Below, piece after piece: positions 31,617 through 40,243 of a stretch of 64,000 nt of DNA. Both the position numbers and the translations under genes were made by a program. The number at the start of each line of letters is the position of its first letter. The first letter of the stretch is position 1. The notes under the pieces were generated by a model. It worked only from the letters and a program-made list of their open reading frames with translations. It was not told where the DNA came from and did no database searches. The DNA comes from Azorinus chamasolen (Eukaryota > Mollusca > Bivalvia > Cardiida > Solecurtidae), in NCBI GenBank assembly GCA_963576725.1, contig OY755251.1, positions 35,035,619 to 35,099,618 of the forward strand, written 5' to 3'.

Positions 31617-31910
31617 TTAAAGGAGCTGACGAAAGTACGACCAGCCGTGAAAACGAACATAAAAACTGTATTAACCCTTTCCCTAATTGTGACGACTTTT
31701 GACGACTCTGTAAAAGTCAATTTGTGAAACCATTGTGATAAAAAGAGCATTTGCTAATAAATCTAATCTAATATTTTCCTTTTCTCTAGTTAATGCTCCT
31801 TTTCGGTAGATTTATTCAAAGAGGTTGTATCTAAAAATAGCCTAGGAGGTAATGGGTTAAAGGAACCTATTAAAGAATGACCAGCGGTGAAAACGAAATA
31901 TGTTTGAAAA
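31617..31910 (-). mobile_element. B-family TTAA MITE flanked by a ~50-bp TTAA-bounded direct duplication
   Basis: B itself is 31671-31860 (TTAACCCTTTCCCTAATTG ... GAGGTAATGGGTTAA, reverse orientation, hairpin half deleted). To its left, between TTAA at 31617 and at 31671, lies 'AGGAGCTGACGAAAG...' with 'GACCAGCCGTGAAAACGAA'. To its right, after TTAA at 31857, comes 'AGGAACCTATTAAAG...' with 'GACCAGCGGTGAAAACGAA'. I count about 80% identity over the first 40 bases. See findings. Confidence 0.7.
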
Positions 31911-32121
31911 TATCCCGATTTGTGAAGACACATAATCCGTTGCAACGACGAGCAACTTTGCAGCTTGAATGGCGCCGTGAGTCTTGGTCCGGAACCAAGC
32001 CAAGCGCTATTTTCATTTCCCTGCCAAGTGTACTTAACAAGTGACTATATGAAAACGATATTCAACTGTGTCTTCAGTCAATGCAAAAAATGACCGTATG
32101 TAGGTACAGCATGGGAAGTGA

Positions 32122-32330
32122 CAATGTAGAGCCTGTCGTAAGCGGCCTTTCATTTATAGATCATATGAGTCTTTAAAAAACAGGTGGTTGCTTACTGTAG
32201 GCCAACAGTAATGCAGAAAACTCCTGTAGGAGCTGTCTGCATTACTTTTGATATGTATTAAGCTGCCACCTGCCTTACAGACACATAATTAGATATTTTT
32301 TGATGGCCGCTTAGGAGATGTTCTACTGTA
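32122..32330 (+). mobile_element. C-family MITE, complete
   Basis: 'GTAGAGCCTGTCGTAAGCGG' left end, 'AACAGGTGGTTGCTTACTG', hairpin GCAGAAAACTCCTGTAGGAG, 'AAGCTGCCACCTGCCTTAC', right end GGCCGCTTAGGAGATGTTC then TACTGTA. Confidence 0.8.
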
Positions 32331-32637
32331 CTGGCATATATTGGCACCGGAGAGTATAGAGTACACTGCACTTTGTTTCGTGTCGGTGCTTTTGTAGTTC
32401 CTTTATATTCATCATATTTTGGGGCTATTGAACTAATCAAAGTTGCAGTGGCCTATACTCCAAACCATCCAATTCAGTGTCACAGTGCCCTACACCAAGC
32501 CCAACCAATACCTTATGTTTCATTAAGGCATTTTATGACATTATATGTTATCTAACCGTAAGCCATGGCGCCATATCTTGTCTTGTGTTTACGATGAGTT
32601 TGGTTGTTTGAGTTTGGTTTAGCGGCACCGCACCACA

Positions 32638-32900
32638 TTAACCCATTTGCTCCCACGATCCCATATACGGGACATAGGCAAACAGTGTAGACTCTGATCA
32701 GACGCCGCATAATGCGGCGTCTGATCAGAGTCTACACTGTTACATGTAGCTGATAGGAATTTCAATCTAAAACAAAACGAAATTGACTAATCCAATTATT
32801 CAACCTGGGCTGCCCTGCTTTCCTTCTCCATGACCACAAGTAAATATGAGGATTCAATCATTATAATCATGGAAGAATCCACTGGGCGCAAATGGGTTAA
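32638..32900 (+). mobile_element. G-family TTAA MITE, complete
   Basis: TTAA at 32638-32641 and 32897-32900 with ends CCCATTTGCTCCCACG and GGGCGCAAATGGG. Hairpin AGACTCTGATCAGACGCCGC paired with GCGGCGTCTGATCAGAGTCT. The tail carries 'TCATGGAAGAATCCACTGG'. This copy defines the family. Confidence 0.85.
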
Positions 32901-32950
32901 GGTCATATAACACAATGTTGTTTTCCATGATGAACAGGCAAAGGACAGCT

Positions 32951-33022
32951 CTCTCTCTTTTCTCTCTCTCTCTTTCTGTGTGTGCGTGCGTGTGTACGTA
33001 CGCGTGTGTGTATGTGTATGTA
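32951..33022. repeat. CT then TG microsatellite
   Basis: A (TC)n run passes into TGTGTGTGCGTGCGTG and then GTGTGTGTATGTG. It makes spurious long frames on the minus strand. Confidence 0.85.
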
Positions 33023-33125
33023 CATAGAAATGTGGTGCCACACGAAAGTTCTCAATATAATACTGTAAGCATATGGTATTAAGATAATGTGAATGTTTAA
33101 GTGTGTCTTGTGTCGCAAAGAATAC

Positions 33126-33197
33126 TCTTTAGACTCGTCTCGACGAGACGATACTAAAGAGTGGTAACAACACAGGGTTTGGTGGAGAAATTAAGTA
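33126..33197. repeat. I-family hairpin, left arm truncated
   Basis: 'CTCTTTAGACTCGTCTCGA' and 'CGAGACGATACTAAAGAGTG' pair. The right arm continues 'ACAACACAGGGTTTGGTGGA' with no left partner. Confidence 0.7.
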
Positions 33198-33199
33198 GT

Positions 33200-33765
33200 T
33201 ATTGTTGATTTTTTTTATTTACGTATCTAATCTCTTCCTCGATTAACACTTGCATTTTAATGCGGAAATGTATATGTTCGATCAACGTACCGAGTTTCCA
33301 GAGTTACACTAAAGCTGTTTTCGCTTTCATGTGTGTATTACAATCCTGTGTTTGTTTTACCATTCTCAAAGCTTTCGCTTGGGGCAAAACAATCTATCTT
33401 CTTTTTACTTCTTGTATGAAACAAATCGGTCGTGTCACACAACGCGAACGATGCACGGAATATTCAAGGACCATTTACTGTTGGGAATGCTTGCAATGCT
33501 GCATTATTGAAGCTCGACATAAATCATTATTTATCCCATGGATTCACGTTTGCCTCTAATTTACAAGATTTGGTCTAAATATTTAACACTGATCATTAAG
33601 TATGTTAAAAAACTAGCAACATAAGAGTGATAGCCATGATCAACGTTTTATCTGATTTTCTGTTTGGCTACATGTTCTGTAGAATCATTGACATTTGATT
33701 TAAGAATAACACACTAGTTTAGACTATGTAATCTGTCGAACTAAGGAGATTTGGCTTAACCCTTT
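33200..33765. other. Unique interval
   Basis: A 99-codon frame (33260-33559) is Cys-rich but has no recognisable domain or repeated cysteine spacing. I do not call it a gene. Confidence 0.4.
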
Positions 33766-33767
33766 AT

Positions 33768-33870
33768 GTCCGGGAACCAAGAATATAAGACATTGCAAAC
33801 AAAGTTGACCCACACCAATGGGCTGTTAAGGGATCCCTTTGATCAGGGCATGCACTGTTTGTCGTAAAAA
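33768..33870 (+). repeat. A-like element, 5' part
   Basis: 'AACCCTTTATGTCCGGG', 'GCAAACAAAGTTGACCCAC', core GGGCTGTTAAGGGATCCC, 'GATCAGGGCATGCACTGTTT'. The tail is not recognisable. Confidence 0.5.
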
Positions 33871-33950
33871 TCATTTTCTTCAGTGATACAATGTTATACA
33901 ACCTGTTGTTTAATAAACCTTTAGGGCGGAGCAGAGATTACGTGAACACC

Positions 33951-33976
33951 TGAGAGAGAGAGAGATTCAGAGAGAT

Positions 33977-34019
<43 letters not shown>

Positions 34020-34051
34020 TAGAGTGAGAGAGAGAGAGAGAGAGAGAGAGT
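33951..34051. repeat. GA microsatellite
   Basis: Interrupted (GA)n over about 100 bp. Confidence 0.9.
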
Positions 34052-34427
34052 CTTAAGAAAATGATTTATGCATATTATATATCCATCTAAATGTGTATTG
34101 TTCAGCACCAAGTTGCAGTTACACACTATGCTACATGTATTATCAAATACCTTTTAAGATAACATGATAGGTAAGGTTAAACCAACCAAAAACGCAGTTG
34201 AAAAAACGAATGACACTATATTGAATGAAAAATGTAAACATAACCTTTCCATATTATAAATAATGTTAGTATTTTATCGTTTAGATAAATGGAAGAAGAC
34301 GGTTATGTTTGTGGAGGAAATTTTGCTTGCAGAAGAAAGTTACTTATTGTTGATAATAAGTTATGTCGGCTTATTCCATTTCTAAAATTACAGTCACAAG
34401 TACGGCTTTTCATTCCTTTGGACTTAT

Positions 34428-34677
34428 TTAACCCTTCGCTTGCTATTCATATCAATATACCTACCTGTATATAGTGAAGACCCAGATGAGACAGCTCCTG
34501 CTGGAGCTGTCTCATCAGGGTCTGCACTATTTACAAGTTGATTGTGCAACCAGTGCACTCCACAGCAGTGATTGCACAGCGAAATACTTGTACACAATGG
34601 AGGTATATGTAATTATACAACAGGACATGGGTAAAGAAGGAAATATGTATTTTAAAATTCCGCATGAGAAGGGTTAA
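34428..34677 (+). mobile_element. H-family TTAA MITE
   Basis: TTAACCCTTCGCTTGCTATT to GAGAAGGGTTAA. The hairpin core is GACAGCTCCTGCTGGAGCTG. Best preserved left end of the three H copies. Confidence 0.85.
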
Positions 34678-34787
34678 GAGTCGATGATGGATGTCAAATT
34701 AAATTCACTAGTGTATCCCTATCCACCGCTGTATTCAGTAATAATTTCCCAGAGCTACAGATAACGACGCGTACCCAATACTAAAAT

Positions 34788-34868
34788 CGTCATTTCTCCA
34801 TCAAACCCTTTACTGTTCGTGACGACTTTAAAGAGTGGCCACAGTATAGGGTTTGGTGGAGAAAGTTA
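34788..34868. repeat. I-family hairpin, partial
   Basis: 'TTTCTCCATCAAACCCTTTA' then 'GTGACGACTTTAAAGAGTGG' and 'CACAGTATAGGGTTTGGTGG'. Part of the left arm is deleted. Confidence 0.65.
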
Positions 34869-34921
34869 TTCTTAAAAATGTTTAAATTTACGCATCTTAT
34901 CTGAACGAGCGTATCTATTTA

Positions 34922-35092
34922 TCTACAATAGAGCCCGTCTTGCGCGGTCATTCATTTATTGAAAATATGAGTTCGTTAAATGCAGGATAATGTAATGCAG
35001 AAAGTTTCAGCATTAAGCGATCACCTGCTTTATAGACCCATAAACTGACCCATTTTCGATTGCCGCTTAAGACAGTTTCTACTGTATAATTT
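34922..35092 (+). mobile_element. C-family MITE with shortened hairpin
   Basis: 'CAATAGAGCCCGTCTTGCGC', 'TAATGCAGAAAGTTTCAGC', 'ATTAAGCGATCACCTGC', right end GCCGCTTAAGACAGTTTCTA then CTGTA. The central loop and one arm are partly missing. Confidence 0.7.
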
Positions 35093-35163
35093 ATAGTCCA
35101 TTAAGGACAAATGTAGCATGATTGAAGCTATTTACCTATGAATTATTGTCTCACGAGAACACA

Positions 35164-35392
35164 TTAACCCGTTGCCTCATATTGACGCCTTTTGACGCTT
35201 CCATAAAAGTCACTTATTGAAACCATTGTGATAAATAGAGCATTTGCTCCATAGAAGCAAATGCTCTATTTATCACAATGGTTTCAAAACTATGCAATTC
35301 TAAAAGGTTTCTTTCTTCTATTAGATGTTCCTTTTCAGTAGATCTATTCAAAGGTTCTGGATCTAAAAATAGTCTATGAGGTAATGTGTTAA
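35164..35392 (-). mobile_element. B-family TTAA MITE, reverse orientation
   Basis: TTAACCCGTTGCCTCATATT, perfect hairpin with core TTTGCTCCATAGAAGCAAA, 'TTCTTCTATTAGATGTTCC', end GAGGTAATGTGTTAA. Confidence 0.8.
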
Positions 35393-35629
35393 GCACGAAT
35401 ATATATTGATATATTTCGTTTCCTTCAACGGACGCAATTCATCAATCTTATTATAATCTCTAAAGTGTTATGTTCATACCCGATCATCATTGTTTGGCTT
35501 ACACAAACTCTAGTATATCCCTTTGAATACAGAAAACAAGTGCACTGTCATTTTCAAACAGTGAAGATCCAAATCAGAAAGCTCTAGATAGTCTTCTGGT
35601 TGGTACATGCACTATATGTCAATCAGAAT

Positions 35630-36046
35630 ACAATGAAGCCTCATTATACCGGTATTCGTTACAATGGAACTCTCGTTATACCGACATTCGTTACAATGAC
35701 GCTCTCGTTGTACCGGCATTCGTTACAATGGCATCCTCGTTATACTGTCAGTATTCATTGAAACATAATTACCGTTAAGGTTTTGAAACAACCACTGAAT
35801 AAATAGGTGCAATGCCTATAAGACAGGCGATCGCTTAATGCAGAACACAATAAGTGCAAAAACCTTCCTTTAGGAGTTTTTTGCACTTCTTGTGTTCTGC
35901 ATTAAGCGTTCACCTGTTGATACTAGTTTAAAAACTGGCCACATGGTTCCTTACATATTTAAACTCGTTATAATGGCAACCTCGGTATGAACTCTACCAA
36001 TAAACAAAAATGGACTATTCCACTCTGAAATTCAGGCGTTGTAAGG
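35630..36046. mobile_element. D-family element (pogo/Tigger-like MITE)
   Basis: Left side carries three successive 'CGTTATACCG' phrases with 'ATTCGTTACAATGG' spacers, a local tandem duplication. The centre is the hairpin GTGCAAAAACCTTCC / TTTTTTGCACTTC with TTAGGAG. The right side reads 'AACTCGTTATAATGGCAACC' and runs into a B element at about 36049 before its terminal ACTGTA. Confidence 0.65.
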
Positions 36047-36048
36047 GT

Positions 36049-36275
36049 TTACTCATTACCTCATGGGTTAATTTTAGATACAACCTCTTTGAATAAATCT
36101 ATCGAAAAGGAGCATTAACTAGAGAAAAAGGAAAGTTTTAGAAATTTGTAGTTTGAAACCATTGCGATAAATAGAGCATTTGTTCCTATAGGAGCAAATG
36201 CTCTATTTATCACAATGGTTTCACAAAGTGACTTTTACAGAGTCGTCAAAAGTCGTCAATATGAGGGATGGGTTA
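36049..36275 (+). mobile_element. B-family MITE
   Basis: 'CATTACCTCATGGGTTAATT', 'ACAACCTCTTTGAATAAATC', 'AAAAGGAGCATTAACTAG', near-perfect hairpin with core TTTGTTCCTATAGGAGCAAA, end GAGGGATGGGTTAA. The left TTAA is replaced by TTAC at the junction with D. Confidence 0.8.
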
Positions 36276-36434
36276 AACCAAACCAGACAATTTGTTTTGA
36301 AAAAAGGGAAAACAGTCCTACAGGGAGTGCAACATACAGCAGGACATGGCAACCAAACAAGAAACAGCAGACTTACAAGACAAAACTTGACGAAACACAC
36401 ACAAGACATAAAACATTAAAATAGTTACTTTATA

Positions 36435-36643
36435 TACAGTAGAACCCCTCGAATGCGAGCACTTAAAGAATAATCACAGCTGCCTTTATAAGCAGGTGGT
36501 TGCTTAATGCACCACGAATGTAATGCAGAAAGTTCATATAGGAGCTTTCGGCAAAACATTCGTCCTGCATTATGCTGCCACCTGCCTCTGCCACCCAGAT
36601 TTATGCTCCTTTTTGGTGGTTGTATTTGAGGGTTTTTACTGTA
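36435..36643 (+). mobile_element. C-family MITE
   Basis: 'ACAGTAGAACCCCTCGAATG', 'AGCAGGTGGTTGCTTAATGC', 'CATATAGGAGCTTTCGGC', 'CTGCCACCTGCCTCTGCC', right end GAGGGTTTTTACTGTA. Confidence 0.8.
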
Positions 36644-36649
36644 TATTAA

Positions 36650-37190
36650 AGTAGGTGAAAGCAGGAGTACCGCCATGGACTGGTCGGTAGCCAAAAAGGC
36701 CACTGGGGGCTTGAACCAGGTTCGAGGGTACCAGAACTCACTCATAACCCACCACTGTCTCTAGTAAAGAAAGAATTATGAGCTTATTTTCTTAGATCAT
36801 TGATAATGCCAATTATGACAAAAGAAGCCCAATGCCTACTATATCATATAGTTGAATTTACTGCCCTCCAATTATTTTTCATTATTCGATAGACATGCCA
36901 TTGTATCTCAGAAAATGTCGGATCAAAGTATATGCACCGTGAAACAATACTTTATTAGACTGCATGCTGTATTATTAGTTACTGCACCTTACAGACCATA
37001 CGTTCTGAATATTGACAAAGCCCAATATGTTTGATTTGTTTGATGTGTTACAGCTAAATCAAACTGCAAAAGGAAAGCAGACAATGAGATAAAAGTCTTG
37101 TAATGAATGATCAAAATAAACATTTTAGGCGACAGCACTAACGGGACGTAATCTTGTTACGAAGGAACACCAGTTTGCTTGTTGGATACA
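36650..37190. other. Unique interval
   Basis: No gene recognised; shares 'GCAGGAGTACCGCC' with 25950. Confidence 0.4.
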
Positions 37191-37196
37191 GTTGAA

Positions 37197-37720
37197 CTTC
37201 GATATCTCGAACTTCATGGGACCACACAAATTAGTTTGAAATAACATAGGTTCGAGTCATCCGAGTTATAATCCGGACTATGTCTGTCTCAAGTTCACAG
37301 ATTAATGCTGGTCTAATGTAACGCTGAAAACTCCTGTAGGAGCTTTCAGCATTACTTTCGACATGCATTAACCCATTACCTCATGGGCTATTTTTAGATA
37401 CAACCTCTTTGAATAAATCTACCGAAAAGGAGCATTAACTAGAAAAAAAGGAAAAAATTAGAATTGTGTAGCTTGAAACCATTATGATAAATAGGGCATT
37501 TGTTCCTATAGGATCAAATGCTCTTTTTATCACAATGGTTTCACAAAGTGACTTTTACAGAGTCGTCAATATGAGGGAATGGGTTAAGCTGTCACATTTG
37601 TTTCTAGATATGCGTAGCGATACATTTAAGATCAATTCTGTATTGGAAGGACGGAACATTGAAATCGAGTTATCCCGATGTTCGAGTTATCCGAGTTCGA
37701 GATATAGAAGTTCAACTGTA
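37197..37720 (+). mobile_element. E-family element with nested B
   Basis: Left terminus ACAGTTGAACTTCGATATC and right terminus GAAGTTCAACTGTA. Its hairpin right arm 'CATTACTTTCGACATGCA' breaks at TTAA (37368) and continues after TTAA (37584) with GCTGTCACATTTGTTTC, exactly as uninterrupted E copies read 'GCATTAAGCTGTCACATG'. Confidence 0.85.
37368..37587 (+). mobile_element. B-family TTAA MITE nested in E
   Basis: TTAACCCATTACCTCATGGG to ATGAGGGAATGGGTTAA. Hairpin AACCATTATGATAAATAGGG with core TTTGTTCCTATAGGATCAAA. Removal with one TTAA restores the E sequence. Confidence 0.9.
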
Positions 37721-38075
37721 TTTATCCAATCGATCGCATATGGGATGTTTTGACTAAAAGGCAATACGCAGTCTTGGCAAGCTATATCAATACTCTCAAT
37801 AGATTTGCCATCGTTTAAGAATGGGATACGATGGTCGACATTATGTCTAATCAATGCACTGGAGAACCGATACAGTTGAAGTTGAAATAATTGCTTATGA
37901 TTTAAAAATAAAATTCATTCCCCTATTAAAAACCGAAAACAACAATACAAAAACAACCAAACCAAGCAAACCTAAGCAATTGGCAGTTCTAAACTTTTGA
38001 ATTAAAGTTATAGTATCATGGTAATTGTAAAGAGCAAAGAAACAGAAAAACGTGCGTTCTCAAATACTAAAATCG

Positions 38076-38152
38076 TAATTTCTCTACCAAACCTTATGTT
38101 GTGACCGCTCAAAAGAGTCGTCACAACATATAGGGTTTGGTGGAGAAATAAA
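38076..38152. repeat. I-family hairpin, short
   Basis: 'AATTTCTCTACCAAACC' with 'GTTGTGACCGCTCAAAAGAG' and 'ACAACATATAGGGTTTGGTG'. The central CGACG part is deleted. Confidence 0.7.
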
Positions 38153-38278
38153 GAAGTTATTCTTGAAAATATTTGAATTTACGCATCTTATCTGGACCTC
38201 TATAAAGGGTATCTTGTAGTTGTTGGTTATGATGTATTTACATTGCATCACGTAACCCTTCAGTCAGTATTGACGTCA

Positions 38279-38527
38279 TTTAACCCTTTCCCAGTTACAT
38301 ACTCGTGTAAGAAATAATGACGTCATGAATATTAATTAGATCATTTTTTATAATGGTATATGAACAAAGAACATTTTGGCTCAGGCAGAAGCTGTATAAT
38401 CAGATCTTTATTACAACATAAGCAAACAGAGCAGACCCTGATTAGACGCTCCTATAGGAGCCGTCTGATCTGGGTATACTCTGTTTGCAGATGCGTAAAA
38501 TCGCGCTTACATAAGGTAAAGGTTTAA
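38279..38527 (-). mobile_element. A-family TTAA MITE, reverse orientation
   Basis: TTAACCCTTTCCCAGTTAC, 'AAGAAATAATGACGTCATG', hairpin GCAAACAGAGCAGACCC / TACTCTGTTTGC with core GACGCTCCTATAGGAGCCG, end AAGGTAAAGGTTTAA. Confidence 0.8.
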
Positions 38528-38760
38528 CGACTTTGCAAGAAGAGAAGACCCGGATCAGATGGCCACTGACGAAGCGGTCTGACGGGGGTCCAATATGCTA
38601 ATAGAATGTTGCAGAGCTGATTCTACAGTTTATGCCAAGGCGCAAACAGCTCTGTTTTCATATGTCATTTTAAAATATTTGATTTCTACATCAGTGTAAT
38701 ACAAAGAGGATCCCACACTCATTTATTCAGCTGTACAAACTATTGAAGCGTGCAGATTGA
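38524..38760 (+). repeat. A-like element, degraded
   Basis: 'AAGAGAAGACCCGGATCAG', 'GCGGTCTGACGGGGGTCC', 'TCATATGTCATTTTAAAA'. Core partly lost. Confidence 0.5.
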
Positions 38761-38773
38761 ATGTCAAAATAAT

Positions 38774-39031
38774 AACCCTGTCCCTGTTCTATATTTATTC
38801 CAAATTTCAATACTTACTGAATATTCATGGACAAAATAGTTATAACGAAATATGGAAGGTGGAACCTTGTAGCCATTTTAGAATCTGAGGAAACAGATGT
38901 ATAATATTCCATTAGCAAAGAGACTTGAACAGAGCAGACGCTGATCATACGGTCCCTATCGGAGCCGTCTGATCTGAGTCTACTCTGTTTGCAAATGTGT
39001 GAAAAGGCGTTTATATGAGGGAAAGGGTTAA
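38774..39031 (-). mobile_element. A2-subfamily MITE, reverse orientation
   Basis: 'CCCTGTCCCTGTTCTATATT', 'TACTGAATATTCATGG', core ACGGTCCCTATCGGAGCCG, end TATGAGGGAAAGGGTTAA. Confidence 0.75.
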
Positions 39032-39258
39032 ACTCAAAACCTAGTCAATACTCATTGGTAAAATAGTTCTAGTGAAATATGGAAACTTTCAAAGTGTAAT
39101 ATTATAGCCATTTAAGAAAACATAGACACAGATCTAACGAATTCCATTAGCAAACAGAGAAGACCCTGATCAAACGGCTCCTAAATGAGCCGTCTAATAT
39201 GGGCCCAATATGTTTGCATATGCGTGAAATGAGTTTATATTAGGGAAAGGAATAAATA
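39028..39258 (-). mobile_element. A2-subfamily MITE, reverse orientation, abutting the previous copy
   Basis: 'TTAAACTCAAAACCTAGTC', 'TCAATACTCATTGG', core ACGGCTCCTAAATGAGCCG, end TATTAGGGAAAGGAATAA. Confidence 0.7.
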
Positions 39259-39492
39259 GAAATGCATGGATTACCTAATTAAACCCAAAATGAATTTGAT
39301 AAAAATCTTAAGGATGTTACAAATTCTTAAATATTTAATGTCTTTTTTTTATCACTTTTAGTTATTATCAATATTTGTTCTCAAAATGATAACTGAGCAA
39401 ATATTTAGTAATAACTTTTTTCTACTCGGATTCTGTTTTGTTTTTGAGGCAATACTGATGTATTCGCATACCTATGACTCGGATTTATTCCT

Positions 39493-39720
39493 CTACATGT
39501 AATGAGCTGAACGTTGTGAAATAACCAAACTGATGCAGTAAAATCTAGTCAGAAGGCATGTACACGTTACAACTCGTCTCTGGTCTGAGAATATGGAACG
39601 CCGTAGCTGTCTCCAGTTGTCACATTCCTTCTTGTCTTGTTCAAATTCAGGCTTGTCATGTCTAAAAACCGTGCCACTATGTCGAAACACTCTAAGAACT
39701 TGTTTACAGATTGTCTTATT
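39493..39720 (-). repeat. Left margin of the 21-bp-repeat element
   Basis: On the minus strand it reads in one open frame '...VFRHDKPEFEQDKKECD' then 'NWRQLRRSI'. The right margin (48040-48130, plus strand) reads 'FRHNNTEFEQDKKKFDNRR' then 'QLRRSI'. The seven-residue rhythm of the array continues into this segment. It may be a repeat end or the terminal part of a once-translated heptad protein. Confidence 0.6.
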
Positions 39721-39724
39721 ATGT

Positions 39725-40104
39725 GCAACACCTATGTTATTATGTAACAAAGAAGTCTCATCTTGTTAAAGAGCATTGTGAACTTGTCTGTATAATATAT
39801 TATCATGTTAGGTAACAATGTGAACTTGTCTATATAATATGTAATCATGTTGAATGTACGTGTTGTCTTGTCCATATGTAGTGTTGACTTGTCCAATTTA
39901 TGTCTTATTATGTTAAAAAGCTATGTTATTATGTTACGAAAATTGGACAAGCCAGCACTACATATTGACAAGACAACACGTGCGTTGAACATGATAACAT
40001 ATTATATAGACAAGTTCACATTGTTCTTTCACAAGATGAAACTACTTTGTTACATAATAACATAGCATTTTAACATAATAAGACCTAAGTTGGACAAGTC
40101 AACA
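39725..40104. repeat. 21-bp-unit array, left part, head-to-head inversion at ~39937
   Basis: 39725-39935 runs in reverse orientation (CATCTTGTTAAAGAGC, TGTCTTATTATGTTAAAAAG). 39940-40104 runs forward (ATTGGACAAGCCAGCAC, TTGACAAGACAACACG, AACATGATAACATATTA). The junction makes a ~330-bp inverted repeat with almost no loop. Confidence 0.8.
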
Positions 40105-40243
40105 CTATTACTCTGGGAGCCAATAGTGCCTACCGTGCACCCCCAGACTTTTTTTCATGGGTACCAAAATGCTCAGAAAAGTGTCCTGAATCAGAATCGC
40201 GAATGTACTCAAACTTAAATTATTTTAGGCTATGTGTATTTTA

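Noticed and set aside
33260..33559. 99-codon Cys-containing frame
   Set aside because: No recognisable domain, no regular cysteine spacing, no splice or promoter support.
33938..34126. Leu/Ser-rich frame
   Set aside because: Produced by the GA microsatellite read on the minus strand.
39493..40104. Telomeric or centromeric satellite
   Set aside because: The array is only about ten monomers, has defined inverted margins and is interrupted by transposons; nothing indicates a chromosomal landmark.
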